Source of the DNA: an uncultured Oscillospiraceae bacterium
Lineage (GTDB): Bacteria > Bacillota > Clostridia > Oscillospirales > Oscillospiraceae
Length of the DNA: 41,011 nt
Assembly (NCBI GenBank): GCA_944386975.1
Contig: CALXDC010000024.1
Span: 1-41,011 of the forward strand
Direction: 5' to 3'
This document shows positions 17,180 through 26,198 of this stretch, piece by piece. How positions within the stretch are numbered: position 1 is the stretch's first letter; every line of letters starts with the position of its first letter. The notes under the pieces were generated by a model, which was not told the origin of the DNA, did not search any database, and worked only from the letters and a program-made list of their open reading frames with translations. The position numbers and the translations under genes were made by a program.

Positions 17180-17803
17180 ATGCCCAAGGTGGCCTATTCC
17201 GAGGCGGAGCGGCAACGGATCCGGGAGGAGCTGGTGGCCGCCGCCCTGGACCTGATGGTCCGTCAGGGCATCCGGCACACCACGGTGGAGCAGGTGTACC
17301 GGGCCGCAGGCATCTCCCGTACCTTCTTCTACACGTTCTTCCCCACCAAGGAGGACCTGGTGGTGGAGGCCTTTTACCGTCAGCAGCCCAAGGTGCTGGA
17401 CTTCGCCCGACACTGTCTGGAGGACTGCCCCTGGCGGGAGGGGGTGGCGAACTTCCTCCGGGCCTGCTGCGCCGGGCCGGGGGGCGGTCTCGCCGTGATG
17501 ACGGTGGAGGAGCAGCAGGCCCTCTTCCGGCGGCTGTCGCCGGAGCCCCGCCGGGTGTTTCGGGAGAAGCAGGCCGAGCTCTTCAACGGCCTGCTCCGCT
17601 GCTTCGGCGTCCGGCCCAGCCGGGAGCGGGCGGCTCTCTTCACCAACCTGAGCCTGTCGGTAATGGTCCTGCGCCGGGCCGTCCCCGACGCCCTGCCCTT
17701 CCTGGTGCCCGAGGCCGCCGACGCTGCCATGGCCATCCAGATCCGGACCATTGTGGATCTGCTGGACGCCATGCGGCAGGAGGATGCCCTCCCCCCCTCG
17801 TGA
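17180..17803 (+). CDS. TetR/AcrR-family transcriptional regulator
   Basis: 207 residues with AGAGGAGGGAG before the ATG. N-terminal HTH: ELVAAALDLMVRQGIRHTTV followed by EQVYRAAGISRTFFYTFFPT and KEDLVVEAF, the standard TetR DNA-binding domain. The C-terminal ligand domain has no assignable specificity. Known role: ligand-released repressor. Targets are not evident; the divergent ABC-class ATPase gene and the downstream unknown gene are the nearest candidates. Confidence 0.9.
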   Translation: MPKVAYSEAERQRIREELVAAALDLMVRQGIRHTTVEQVYRAAGISRTFFYTFFPTKEDLVVEAFYRQQPKVLDFARHCLEDCPWREGVANFLRACCAGPGGGLAVMTVEEQQALFRRLSPEPRRVFREKQAELFNGLLRCFGVRPSRERAALFTNLSLSVMVLRRAVPDALPFLVPEAADAAMAIQIRTIVDLLDAMRQEDALPPS

Positions 17804-17816
17804 CAAATCCGCCCGC

Positions 17817-17851
17817 GGGAAGCCATGGCTTCCCCGGACGGACCCTTTTTC
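17817..17851 (+). terminator. weak terminator after the TetR gene
   Basis: GGGAAGCC-AT-GGCTTCCC (17817-17834) forms a perfect 8-bp stem; a T-run (CTTTTTC) follows about 12 bases later. The distance makes this only a possible terminator. Confidence 0.35.
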
Positions 17852-17961
17852 CCTTCAATAAAAACAATTTCAAAATTTTATCTTTATTTTACCGGAACTC
17901 CGGGAGTCCCCTCCCGGCAAATCGGAATCATGACACACAACGACACAGGAGGAAACAAAAC

Positions 17962-18447
17962 ATGGGACTTTTCAGCAAGCTCTTCAAAGGTCCGGAGATC
18001 GACATGGCAAAGAGCGAGGCCAACGCCAAAAGAATGCGGGCTTTGTTCAATGAGGCGGTGGAGAACGGGGACAGTTACCGGCTGATCTTCGGCTATACCG
18101 AGGACGTGAGCCGGTTCAACTACGGCTTTGTCCACGGCAGCAAGACCAAGATCGGCAATTTGATTGTGGGGTGGAACGAGGAGACGGAGACCATCGTGGC
18201 GGTGCCCACAGTACCGGACCTCTCCGGCCGGGGGGAGGCGGTTTTCTACCGCCGCAGCGAGATTTGGAAGGCCTATCGGAACAAGTACCCCACCGACGCT
18301 TTCGTCATTTACCCCGACCGGAAGGGCTATCTGGCCATCAACGCCTACGACTGGCTGGACGATGAGCGCCTCTACGTCTATGTGTCCCAGGAGGCGGAGC
18401 TGGCGGCCTTCACCGACTTCTTCATGAACCGGTTTGCCAAAAAGTGA
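17962..18447 (+). CDS. conserved hypothetical soluble protein
   Basis: 161 residues from ATG 17962, which has AGGAGGAAAC 6-12 bases upstream; the longer in-frame extension starts inside the intergenic T/A-rich region and is rejected. The sequence begins MGLFSKLFKGPEIDMAK and contains no membrane helix and no motif I recognise. Aromatic-rich segments (RLIFGYTEDVSRFNYGFVHG, AINAYDWLDDERLYVYVSQ) suggest a compact mixed alpha/beta fold. An AT-rich stretch upstream (17850-17885) can hold a promoter. Function unknown. Confidence 0.75.
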   Translation: MGLFSKLFKGPEIDMAKSEANAKRMRALFNEAVENGDSYRLIFGYTEDVSRFNYGFVHGSKTKIGNLIVGWNEETETIVAVPTVPDLSGRGEAVFYRRSEIWKAYRNKYPTDAFVIYPDRKGYLAINAYDWLDDERLYVYVSQEAELAAFTDFFMNRFAKK

Positions 18448-18509
18448 TTTTTTCCCTCTTCCTTTCCAATTCTTTAGGATCCCTTTATGGAATCTTCGCG
18501 GCGGCGTGG

Positions 18510-18515
18510 TATACT
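18510..18515 (+). promoter_or_regulatory. extended -10 promoter element for the 18548 gene
   Basis: TATACT preceded by TGG (extended -10) 33 bases before the ATG at 18548; the -35 region is weak (ATGGAA at 17 bp). Confidence 0.4.
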
Positions 18516-18547
18516 CTCCTCAACTTCAACTCCACAGGAGGACCGCC

Positions 18548-19330
18548 ATGGAACCCACCTTTCTCTTTCAGCCCACCCCCCTGGACGCCGCCGCCCTCCG
18601 TCCCCAGGTTCGCCGGGCCCTGGAGCGGCGGACGGAGCTACTCTCCCGGCAGAAATATCCCCGGCTGTGGGCGGCAACGGACCGGCTGAACCGGGGGGAG
18701 CGGGTCCCCAAGATCATCGCGGAGCGGCGGAAGCGGCGGCGGGCCCTTCTGGGCCTTCTGGACTGGGCGCTGGGGCTCTTTCTCCTGATCCCCGGCCTCA
18801 TGGATCCCAAAGCTCTGGCGGTTCCCCTGGCCGTGGGGGCCCTCTGCTTCGGCGCGGGCACGGTCATTCTATGGCGCAACCGACGAGCTGCCCTGGGACT
18901 TTTGAGCCTTTTGGCGGGGCTGGTCCTCTCCCTCGGCGCCCTGATCAATCCGGTGAAGTTGGGGCCCCTCCTCCTCCTGGGGCTGGCGGGTCTCGTCATC
19001 GGCGCCGCCGCCCTGGTCCGCCGCCGGGGCCGGACCGACGCCTTCGACCGGGCGGCGGAGAAGCTGCTGGGGGAGCGGACTGCCGCCCAGGGGATGGAGG
19101 GGGCTCAGGTTCTCCTCTCCCCTGCCGGTCTCTCCCTCCGCCGGAGGGGCGCAGAGATCGGCCCCCGCCCCCTCTCCCTGATTCTGGAAACGGAGGACCT
19201 GTTGCTCCTCTTCGGAGAGGAGACGGTGACGGTGCTGCAAAAAAAGGACCTGTGCCGGGGGACCCTTCCCGCACTGCGGGAGGTCCTCGGGGCACAGATC
19301 CCCTATGAAACGGTCCTGCGGGACGATTGA
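18548..19330 (+). CDS. hypothetical membrane protein, YcxB-like C-terminus possible
   Basis: 260 residues from ATG 18548 (ACAGGAGGA 6 bases upstream). A basic cytoplasmic N-terminal region of about 75 residues is followed by four hydrophobic segments between residues about 70 and 155 (LLDWALGLFLLIPGLM; LAVPLAVGALCFGAGTVIL; ALGLLSLLAGLVLSLGAL; GPLLLLGLAGLVIGAAAL). The C-terminal soluble part (LILETEDLLLLFGEETVTVL, then a KKDL segment) resembles the small domain of YcxB-like proteins; that is a weak impression. No known partner nearby. Function unknown. Confidence 0.75.
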   Translation: MEPTFLFQPTPLDAAALRPQVRRALERRTELLSRQKYPRLWAATDRLNRGERVPKIIAERRKRRRALLGLLDWALGLFLLIPGLMDPKALAVPLAVGALCFGAGTVILWRNRRAALGLLSLLAGLVLSLGALINPVKLGPLLLLGLAGLVIGAAALVRRRGRTDAFDRAAEKLLGERTAAQGMEGAQVLLSPAGLSLRRRGAEIGPRPLSLILETEDLLLLFGEETVTVLQKKDLCRGTLPALREVLGAQIPYETVLRDD

Positions 19331-19337
19331 CCCCGGC

Positions 19338-19856
19338 CTATAGCCGCGCCTCCTCCCGGATCAGGGCGTATAGCTTCATATCCCGCACCGCGCCGTTTTT
19401 CACGGCGTTCTTCCGCAGCACCCCCTCCAGCTGAAAGCCCGCCTTCTCCAGCACCCGGCAGGAGGCTGTGTTGTCCGCGAAGGGCTCCGCAAAAATCCGC
19501 AGGAGGTCCGTCTCCCGGAAGAGCTGGGCGCACAGCTGCCGCACCGCGCTGGTGGCCAGTCCCTTTCCCCACCAGGATGCGCCGATGTAGTAGCCCACCT
19601 CAGCAGTACGGCAGTGAATGTTCTCCCGCCGGAAGGCTCCGATGCTGCCCACCGCCCTATCCTCCACGGTGATGGCAAAGGGGTAGGCGGCATGAGGATC
19701 GGCGGCCAGCATGGCGGCGATGAAGTCCGCCCCGTCCTGGGGGGTGTAGGGATAGGGCAGGCCGTCCCGCAGATTATCCAGAATGCGGCGGTCGTTCAAC
19801 GCCGCCGCCAGATCACCGGCGTCCTCCAAACGCCAGGGCCGCAGTACACAGTCCAT
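19338..19856 (-). CDS. GNAT-family N-acetyltransferase (RimJ/RimL type)
   Basis: 172 residues. RPWRLEDAGDLAAALND at the N-terminus, GSIGAFR, the acetyl-CoA-loop region YYIGASWWGKGLATSAV (Q/RxxGxG/A-type: WGKGLAT) and the family's late NTASCRVLEKAGFQLEGVLR motif all fit RimJ/RimL-like acetyltransferases. Known members acetylate ribosomal-protein N-termini or small amines; the substrate here is unknown. It lies 42 bases downstream of the hybrid kinase and converges on the plus-strand membrane-protein gene with a 7-base gap. Confidence 0.9.
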   Translation of the reverse strand: MDCVLRPWRLEDAGDLAAALNDRRILDNLRDGLPYPYTPQDGADFIAAMLAADPHAAYPFAITVEDRAVGSIGAFRRENIHCRTAEVGYYIGASWWGKGLATSAVRQLCAQLFRETDLLRIFAEPFADNTASCRVLEKAGFQLEGVLRKNAVKNGAVRDMKLYALIREEARL

Positions 19857-19872
19857 CGAATACGCTCCTTCT

Positions 19873-19897
19873 CCCCCTCCGGAGAGGGGGCTTTTTT
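19873..19897 (+). terminator. plus-strand terminator-like hairpin
   Basis: CCCCCTC-CGGA-GAGGGGG (19873-19890) followed by CTTTTTT on the plus strand. It lies between the hybrid kinase and the GNAT gene, both minus-strand, so it would stop antisense read-through from the 18548 gene. On the minus strand there is no T-run. Confidence 0.5.
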
Positions 19898-19898
19898 G

Positions 19899-22418
19899 TC
19901 ATTTGGGGGGCAGCACGGCGGCCAGAGCCTCCTTGATCCGCCCCACATCCACCGGCTTTGCAATATGCCCATTCATCCCTGCCGCCCGGGCCGCGGCGAT
20001 GTCGTCCTCAAAGGCGTTGGCCGTCATAGCCAGAATGGGGACGGTACCGGCGTCCGGCCGGTCCAACCGCCGGATCTCCCGGGTGGCGCCGTAGCCATCC
20101 AGCTCCGGCATCTGAATGTCCATGAGGATCGCCTCAAACTCTCCCGGAGCACTGGCTGCAAAGGTCTCCACCGCCTCCCGGCCGTTCTCCACGGCGGTAA
20201 CCTGGGCCCCCTCCATCCCCAGCAGCTCCAGAGCGATCTCCTGGTTGAGAAGGTTGTCCTCCGCCAGCAGGAGGCGGCGGCCCGTGAGGTCCGCCTCCGC
20301 CTTCGCCCCCTCCTCCCGGACGGGAGCCGTCTCCTCCGGCAGGGCGCAGGGGATGGTCACGGTAAAGCGGCTGCCCTCTCCCTGGCGGCTCTCCACCTGG
20401 ATCTGGCCCCCCAGCATCTGCACGATGTTCTGGGCGATGGCCATGCCCAGGCCCACGCCGCTGGTGGTGCCGGTCATGGAGGTGTCCTCCCGCTCGAAGG
20501 GCTGGAAGATCCGCTCCAGAAACTCCGGGGCCATGCCGATGCCTGTGTCGGACACAGTGAAGCGGAAAACAGCCTGACCGGGGAGGCCCTCCTCCAGTTC
20601 CTCCGCCTCAAGGGTGATGGCCCCCCCGGCGGGAGTGTACTTCACCGCATTGGACAGGAGGTTGTTGAGAATCTGGTCCAAGCGGCTGCCGTCGGTGATC
20701 ACCTGCCGGTGCCGCAGGGACAGGGGCAGGAGGGTGAACTGCTGGTGCTGAGCCTTGGCCTGGAGGCGGAAGAGGTCGGCGGTCTCCTCCAGCCGGCGGA
20801 CCAGGTCCACCGGGGCCATGTGGAGCTCCATCTTCCCCTGCTCGATCTTGGCGGTATCCAATACCTCATTGATGAGGTGCAGCAGCTGCTGGGAGGCCGC
20901 CGTCACCTTATCCAGACAGTCCGCCGCCTTCTCCGGCTGATCCAGGCTGGTCTGCGCCAGCTTGGCAAAGCCGACGACGGCGTTCATGGGGGTACGCATA
21001 TCGTGGCTCATCCGGGAGAGGAAGTCGCTCTTGGCCTGGTTGGCCATGCGGGCGCTGTCCAGAGACTCCCGCAGCATCCGATTTTTGGCCAGCTCTTCCG
21101 TTTTGCTGTCGTGGATGAGACGGAAGGCCAGGATCACCTGCCGCTCCTCCCCCGGCACGGCGAAGGCCTCGGCGCTGACCCAGCGGGCTCCCTGAGGGAA
21201 GGCCCGCTCATACTCCAGGAAGCGACGGACGGATTCCCCGCTCCCCAGCCTGCGCAGCTGCTCCAGAGAGAACTGCTCCAGGAAACCGGACCAATCCTCT
21301 TCCCGGACCATGGCGGACCGCACCTGCTCCAAAAAGCGTTCGTACCCACAGTCTCCTCTGCCCTGACTGCCGTCTCTCTCCTCCGCTTTGGTGATCTCGC
21401 AGCTCTCCCGATCCACGTCCACCAGAACCACACAGAAATAAGTCTGCCCCAGAGCCTCGAAGCAGTTCACTGCTTGACGGTTGCGGCGGTCGGCCAGATA
21501 AGCCCGGATAAAGAGGTAGAGGATAAACAGCAGAAAGATCCCCTGAAGTGCCATCTGCAGGAGGAAGATATCCGTGGCATCCTGTGTAATGACGGAGCGG
21601 GGAATGGTGACGATGCAGGTCCAGCCGTCAACACCAGTGATGTAATAGTGCTGATAGCTGTCCGCCTCCCCGTCCCAGCGGAGCATTCCCCGATCCCCCT
21701 GAAACTGCGCCATGAGCGCCAGATAGTCTTGAGCGGTAAATCCGTCCAGCTCGCAGCTGACGTGCTCCTGGCCAATCTGCTGGTGGAGCAGCACATTTCC
21801 TGTCTGATCCACGATGGTGGCGGTGCCAGGATAAATGTCGCTGCCTCTCTCCCACTCCACTTCGATGTCGCCCACCCGGATGTCCAGGGCCAGCACGCTC
21901 TCTCCATCCTCCAGAAGCTTGGAGAGGCTCACCATGCGAGTGCCGGTGCGGGCGTCCTCATAGACCAGGGAGCGGGCGCAGACGCCGCCGGCCTCCACCG
22001 CCTGGAGGTACCAGGGCCGCTCCAGGATGTTGTACTCCGGGCCGGGCCGCCAGCCGCTGCTATAGACCCCCTCCCCTCGGATCACCCCGTAAATACCGCT
22101 CTCGTCGTACTGCATGGTTTCCTCATACTGCAGAGAGAAGGCGGTAATCCACTGCTGGACGTCCTCCGCTGTGGCTCCCTGCTCCATCATGGCATCCACC
22201 ATGTAGGTGGCGTCCTCCAAAATCTGCTGATATTGCCCCATGAAGGCATCCACCTGGAGATTGAGATAGTCGGCGGTCATGGCTCCCAGCTCATTGGCAG
22301 AGCGGTAGGCATTCCGCCCGGAGATATACACGCCTGAAAACGCCAGCACGCCCATCAGAACGAACAGCAGCAAATTCTGCAGCAAAAAACGGCGGCTGGA
22401 TCTCTCGATTCCCCGCAC
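19899..22418 (-). CDS. hybrid sensor histidine kinase with C-terminal receiver
   Basis: 839 residues. N-terminal TM (FLLQNLLLFVLMGVLAFSGV), a large extracytoplasmic region of about 280 residues compatible with a dCache sensor (YNILERPWYLQAVEAGG), a second TM (FLLQMALQGIFLLFILYLFI), a PAS-like stretch (about 340-440), HisKA with MSHDMRTPMNAVVGF (His472), HATPase with NLLSNAVKYT, DTGIGM and TSGVGLGMAI, and a receiver with AEDNLLNQ, acceptor Asp767 in LMDIQMPELDG and the conserved AKPVD. The architecture matches BarA-like hybrid kinases of gut Clostridia. No HPt or output regulator is adjacent, so the output is unknown. Own promoter upstream. Confidence 0.93.
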   Translation of the reverse strand: MRGIERSSRRFLLQNLLLFVLMGVLAFSGVYISGRNAYRSANELGAMTADYLNLQVDAFMGQYQQILEDATYMVDAMMEQGATAEDVQQWITAFSLQYEETMQYDESGIYGVIRGEGVYSSGWRPGPEYNILERPWYLQAVEAGGVCARSLVYEDARTGTRMVSLSKLLEDGESVLALDIRVGDIEVEWERGSDIYPGTATIVDQTGNVLLHQQIGQEHVSCELDGFTAQDYLALMAQFQGDRGMLRWDGEADSYQHYYITGVDGWTCIVTIPRSVITQDATDIFLLQMALQGIFLLFILYLFIRAYLADRRNRQAVNCFEALGQTYFCVVLVDVDRESCEITKAEERDGSQGRGDCGYERFLEQVRSAMVREEDWSGFLEQFSLEQLRRLGSGESVRRFLEYERAFPQGARWVSAEAFAVPGEERQVILAFRLIHDSKTEELAKNRMLRESLDSARMANQAKSDFLSRMSHDMRTPMNAVVGFAKLAQTSLDQPEKAADCLDKVTAASQQLLHLINEVLDTAKIEQGKMELHMAPVDLVRRLEETADLFRLQAKAQHQQFTLLPLSLRHRQVITDGSRLDQILNNLLSNAVKYTPAGGAITLEAEELEEGLPGQAVFRFTVSDTGIGMAPEFLERIFQPFEREDTSMTGTTSGVGLGMAIAQNIVQMLGGQIQVESRQGEGSRFTVTIPCALPEETAPVREEGAKAEADLTGRRLLLAEDNLLNQEIALELLGMEGAQVTAVENGREAVETFAASAPGEFEAILMDIQMPELDGYGATREIRRLDRPDAGTVPILAMTANAFEDDIAAARAAGMNGHIAKPVDVGRIKEALAAVLPPK

Positions 22419-22479
22419 CCTGCACCCCTCCTCCGCCGCTCCCCAGCGGCAGACAGTTTTTGCTTTCGGATTTTTTTCT

Positions 22480-22508
22480 ATTATAGCGGCTCAAAGCGGC
22501 TGAGGCAA
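22480..22508 (-). promoter_or_regulatory. sigma-A promoter of the hybrid kinase gene
   Basis: Minus strand TTGCCT (22503-22508), 17-bp spacer, perfect TATAAT (22480-22485), 62 bases before the start codon. Confidence 0.7.
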
Positions 22509-22563
22509 GGAAAATCCCCGTCAGAAACAAAGGCGCCCCCTTGCGGCAGGCAGCAGCGCACAA

Positions 22564-22596
22564 AAAATCTCCTCCGCGAAACGCGGAGGAGATTTT
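22564..22596 (-). terminator. intrinsic terminator of the surface-acylation locus
   Basis: 15-bp perfect stem AAAATCTCCTCCGCG (22564-22578) with CGCGGAGGAGATTTT (22582-22596), loop AAA, T-run on the minus strand. It follows the DUF4358 gene by 6 bases. Confidence 0.88.
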
Positions 22597-22601
22597 GCCG
22601 T

Positions 22602-23540
22602 TTAGAACAGCGCATTGAAGGCGTCCACAATGTCGTCGCAGTTCTCATGGACCACCATCATCACATAATTGCCGTTGGACACCACACGGCTGTTGTTGGT
22701 CCACTGCTCCGTGGGACCGGGGTACCAGGCGCCCCCATCCACCATGGCGTCGATCCGTGCCTGGAAGATGGCCTTGACAGTGTCCACATCCTTGCTGTCG
22801 CTTACCTCCACCAGACAGAATTCGCCATTGTTCATGGTCATCATGGTGCCCATGATGAGGCACTGCTTGGTGGACACAGCACCCATGCCGGGGTAGTAGT
22901 TCTCCAGGATGTCACCGGTAAACTGCTGCAGCATGCCGAACTCATACTTGCCGGTCATATCCGTGTAGAAAGCGGAGAGATCCACAGAGGTGCCCTCTTC
23001 AGGTTTTTCCTCCGGCTTCTCTTCCGGCTTGGACTCCTCCTTCTCCTCCCAGCTGCAGCGAACGATGCAGCTGGCCTTCAGATCGCCCCGAGTGACGGTA
23101 ATATCCGCCCGGCCGGGGGCCACGGCGGTGACGGTGCCGTCCTTGGCCACGGTGGCCACCTTCTCGTTGCTGCTGGTGTAGGTCACATCCCCCTCGCCGC
23201 CGGTGACGGTGAGCTTGTAGGTGCTGCCGGCGGAGGACAGGGTGAAGTCTGTCCGGCTGAGGGTAAGGCTATCGGCGGGCTTGGCGTCCTCCTCCTTGTC
23301 CTCCTCAGGCTGCTCCTGGGGCTGTTCCTCGGGCTGCTCCTCGTCCTCCCCGTTCTCAGGCTCCTGGGTATCGTCGGGAATCTGGGGCTCGTTGACGTCG
23401 TTGTTCTCCTGGTCTTCCTGATCCTGTTGACTATCGTTGGTGGTAGTATTGCCGCCGTTGTCTTTCGCGGTGTTTCCGCAGGCAGTGAGAGCCAGCAGCA
23501 GTGTCAGCGCCAAAAGCAGCGCAATCATTTGTTTCATCAT
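22602..23540 (-). CDS. DUF4358 lipoprotein with Big_2 Ig-like domain and acidic linkers
   Basis: 312 residues from ATG 23540 (AAGGAGG 7 bases upstream; ATG 23537 also possible). Lipoprotein signal with LTAC lipobox; then an acidic Asn/Gln/Glu/Pro linker (about 25-85), a bacterial Ig-like group 2 domain (LTLSRTDFTLSSAG through ATVAKDGTVTAVAPG), a second KPEE-repeat linker, and a C-terminal DUF4358 domain (KAIFQARIDAMVDGGAWYPG, DDIVDAFNALF). The last domain is clearly homologous to the whole of the 26240 lipoprotein. Expected on the outer face of the membrane or in the cell wall. DUF4358 has no known biochemical role; its recurring presence next to MBOAT/DHHW genes suggests a part in surface-polymer acylation (inference). 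Confidence 0.85.
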   Translation of the reverse strand: MMKQMIALLLALTLLLALTACGNTAKDNGGNTTTNDSQQDQEDQENNDVNEPQIPDDTQEPENGEDEEQPEEQPQEQPEEDKEEDAKPADSLTLSRTDFTLSSAGSTYKLTVTGGEGDVTYTSSNEKVATVAKDGTVTAVAPGRADITVTRGDLKASCIVRCSWEEKEESKPEEKPEEKPEEGTSVDLSAFYTDMTGKYEFGMLQQFTGDILENYYPGMGAVSTKQCLIMGTMMTMNNGEFCLVEVSDSKDVDTVKAIFQARIDAMVDGGAWYPGPTEQWTNNSRVVSNGNYVMMVVHENCDDIVDAFNALF

Positions 23541-23606
23541 CAAGTTCCTCCTTATGTCTCGTCGCCTCATCAGGCCTTTCTGGAGGGATTAGACGGCAGC
23601 GGCAGA

Positions 23607-23646
23607 AAAAAGTTCCCGGTTCTGTCAAAAAAACCGGGAACTTTTT
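23607..23646 (-). terminator. intrinsic terminator after the DHHW gene
   Basis: 15-bp stem AAAAAGTTCCCGGTT (23607-23621) with AACCGGGAACTTTTT (23632-23646); on the minus strand followed by more T (CTTTTTTCTG). It separates the DHHW gene from the downstream DUF4358 gene, which therefore needs its own promoter or read-through. Confidence 0.85.
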
Positions 23647-23654
23647 AAAAGCAG

Positions 23655-24758
23655 TCACTGCCCAAGATATACTACGTCGGTATCGGACTGGAAATTGTCC
23701 ACACTGTAGCAGACAAAGATTGCATCCATGCCGTTCTGTTCAGCATAGGCCGCCACCGGGGTGCGGTAATACCGCAGATCCAGCAGGTGAATCTCCGAAA
23801 AATACTGGCTGAGGAAGGGAGCCAGGGAGTCGCTATAGCTGTCCCGGACTACCAACAGCTTCTGATCCGTCAGGGCATTGGGGTTTTCAATGATATAGAG
23901 GGGGTTGTTGCCACCCATGAAGTAGGTATACTTGTCCTTCCCCTCAAGATTTTCCTCCACATAGAGGCCGTGGGTGGAGAGGCTCATACCGTCGTTGACA
24001 GTGACGGTGACCCCCTCCCCATCCACATACCGGACCATGGTATCCGGGGTGAGCCAGTGGACGCCGGAGGAGGAGTAGAGGGTACCGTTGAAATCCTCCG
24101 ACACCGTGACAGCCTCCCCCAAGGGCTCCGGAGTCACTCCCATGGCCTCCATGAGAGCAGTGTAACCGTAATAGGCCCCGAGACTGGTCCAGTGGTGGTC
24201 GGTACGGTAAAAGATGTCCTCCCCGGCGTGGTCCGCCAGGACTCCAGCCATGTCCACATAGATGGCCCCGCTGTCCTTGGCTTCCTCGATATAGCTGAGC
24301 TGGTCCATGGTGGGAGCCCCCTCCGGCAGCTCGCCTCGAAGGATCTCGGCGGCGGTGGGAATGAGGCCCAGGTACACCGGCAGATCCGTCTTCTCCGTCA
24401 GCTGCTGGAGATAGGTGAGGTTTTTGTCCGCCCGGTCGCTCTTGGTGACCTTGCTGATAAGCCGGTCGCCGCAGAGGTAGACGTTGTTGAACTCCCGCTT
24501 GCCGAGAAGCCACTCATACCGGGTCTTGAGGCCCATCCAGCCGTCCCGGAAGGGGAACTGGTCCTCCAGATAGGTCTCAATACCGGCAGTGTAGGTTCCG
24601 TCCTTCAGCTTGTCCCAGGAGAAGGTGGGAAATTGAGCCAGATACCGGTTCTCCACCTCGGAGAAGGTCCGGTCCGGCAGGACCACATGGAGCACGCCGA
24701 AGCCCGCAATGAAGAGGCAGAAGAGGAGCGCCGTCAGGCGCTGTGTCGCTTGTTTCAT
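23655..24758 (-). CDS. DHHW-family surface-polymer acylation protein
   Basis: 367 residues from ATG 24758, chosen because AAGGAGG lies 8 bases upstream (a GTG three codons earlier overlaps the ribosome-binding site). N-terminal signal anchor (LTALLFCLFIAGFGVLHVVL), then SEVENRYLAQFPTFSWDKLK and YLEDQFPFRDGWMGLKTRYE, features of DHHW proteins; the family-defining DHHW is in YRTDHHWTSLGAYYGYT. A late VVRDSYSDSLAPF resembles the SGNH/AlgX-like catalytic-Ser region. Known analogues (AlgJ/AlgX) work outside the membrane with an MBOAT protein to O-acetylate polysaccharide. Overlaps no gene; follows the MBOAT stop by 13 bases. Confidence 0.88.
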   Translation of the reverse strand: MKQATQRLTALLFCLFIAGFGVLHVVLPDRTFSEVENRYLAQFPTFSWDKLKDGTYTAGIETYLEDQFPFRDGWMGLKTRYEWLLGKREFNNVYLCGDRLISKVTKSDRADKNLTYLQQLTEKTDLPVYLGLIPTAAEILRGELPEGAPTMDQLSYIEEAKDSGAIYVDMAGVLADHAGEDIFYRTDHHWTSLGAYYGYTALMEAMGVTPEPLGEAVTVSEDFNGTLYSSSGVHWLTPDTMVRYVDGEGVTVTVNDGMSLSTHGLYVEENLEGKDKYTYFMGGNNPLYIIENPNALTDQKLLVVRDSYSDSLAPFLSQYFSEIHLLDLRYYRTPVAAYAEQNGMDAIFVCYSVDNFQSDTDVVYLGQ

Positions 24759-24771
24759 ACCGCGCACCTCC

Positions 24772-26163
24772 TTAGAAGCGGAAATAGAGGAAGGGATTGT
24801 AGCTGGCGTCCACCAGGGAGGCGGTGCACAGCACCAGGGAGGCCAGCACCAAAACCGGCGTCAGCACATCCTGAACCTTCTCGGGAAGGCGGAAGAAGAG
24901 CTTGCGCAAAGCCGGCGTGGCAGACACCGCCAGAATCACCAGCATGGGGAGATAGCTGAACAGCTGATAGGCGGTGAAGGCGTCCCAGAGGGCGCCGCCG
25001 CCGAAGCACACCAGAAGGTACCGGCCCAGGTGGCCCATGCTTTCGATGGCAAAGAGGCCCCAGCCCACCAGCACCACCAGGAGGGTGTACACATGGCGCA
25101 CCACGGTGGGAGCCCGCTCCAGCCATTTGCCCAGGAACAACCGCTCCGCCAGCATCCACAGGGCGTAGTAGAGCCCCCAGAGGAGGAAGTTCCACCCGGC
25201 GCCGTGCCAGATGCCGGTGAGGACCCAGACGATGAGGAGATTCCGCACCCACTTCAAGCGGCTGCACCGGTTTCCCCCCAGAGGGAAGTAGACGTACTCC
25301 CTAAACCAATTGGTGAGGGAGATGTGCCAGCGCTTCCAGAACTCCACCACGGACCGGGAGATGTAGGGGTAATTGAAGTTCTCGATGAACTCAAAGCCGA
25401 ACATCCGCCCCAGGCCGATGGCCATGTCGGAGTAGCCGGAGAAGTCGAAGTAGATCTGGAAGGCGTAGGCAATAAGGCCCAGCCAGGCTCCGGCTACCGT
25501 CAGCTGGGCGGTGTCGGTGGAGAGGAAGGTGTCCCACAGCTTGCCGATGGCGTTGGCCAGCAGCACCTTTTTGGCGAGGCCCACGGAGAACCGCTGGATA
25601 CCGGCCACAAACTTGGCCAGGTCCTCCTTCCGGCTCTGGAGCTGGTCGGCCACGGACTTGTATTGGATGATGGGACCGGCAATGAGCTGGGGAAAGAGGG
25701 TGACGAAGGTGCCGAAGGTGATGATGTTGCGCTGCACCGGGGCGTCCTTTCGGTAGACGTCGATGGTGTAGGACATGGTCTGGAAGGTATAGAAGGAGAT
25801 GCCGATGGGCATGGATACCCCGGTGATGGGGAGGCTCCAGCCGGTGACGGCGTTGATGCTGCCTGCCAGAAAATCGTAATATTTGAAGAAGACCAGGATC
25901 AGCAGGTTTAAAAAAACGGAGGAGGCCACAGCCATCCGGGCCTTCCGGTCGTTCTGCCGCCACTTCTCCACCAACATACCGTGGGTGTAGTCCACGGCGA
26001 TGGAGAGGAACATGATGAGGATGTACACCGGCTCGCCCCACCCATAGAAGAAGAGGCTCACCAGGAGCAAAACAAGGTTGCGCAGCTTCAGCGGGGCGAT
26101 CTTGTAGACCGCCAGTGTTACCACCAGATAGAAAAACAGAAACGGCAGACCGGAAAAGACCAT
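24772..26163 (-). CDS. MBOAT-family O-acyltransferase (AlgI/DltB-like)
   Basis: 463 residues, about ten to twelve hydrophobic segments. MBOAT hallmarks: FEFIENFNYPYISRSVVEFW, then KRWHISLTNWFREYVYFPLG (His280) and VLTGIWHGAGWNFLLWGLYY with the catalytic His320. Known role: transfers an acyl group (usually acetyl) across or at the membrane to a secreted polymer, with an extracytoplasmic DHHW/AlgJ-type partner, here encoded next door. AAAGGAG lies 8 bases before ATG 26163. The polymer is not identifiable; no polysaccharide synthesis cluster is in the window. Confidence 0.93.
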   Translation of the reverse strand: MVFSGLPFLFFYLVVTLAVYKIAPLKLRNLVLLLVSLFFYGWGEPVYILIMFLSIAVDYTHGMLVEKWRQNDRKARMAVASSVFLNLLILVFFKYYDFLAGSINAVTGWSLPITGVSMPIGISFYTFQTMSYTIDVYRKDAPVQRNIITFGTFVTLFPQLIAGPIIQYKSVADQLQSRKEDLAKFVAGIQRFSVGLAKKVLLANAIGKLWDTFLSTDTAQLTVAGAWLGLIAYAFQIYFDFSGYSDMAIGLGRMFGFEFIENFNYPYISRSVVEFWKRWHISLTNWFREYVYFPLGGNRCSRLKWVRNLLIVWVLTGIWHGAGWNFLLWGLYYALWMLAERLFLGKWLERAPTVVRHVYTLLVVLVGWGLFAIESMGHLGRYLLVCFGGGALWDAFTAYQLFSYLPMLVILAVSATPALRKLFFRLPEKVQDVLTPVLVLASLVLCTASLVDASYNPFLYFRF

Positions 26164-26198
26164 AGCCGCACTCCTTTCGTAGAGGGATTACAGGGAAA

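Noticed and set aside
23541-23575. Hammerhead-like CTGATGA on the minus strand upstream of the DUF4358 gene
   Set aside because: The required GAAA and the cleavage-site stem are missing.
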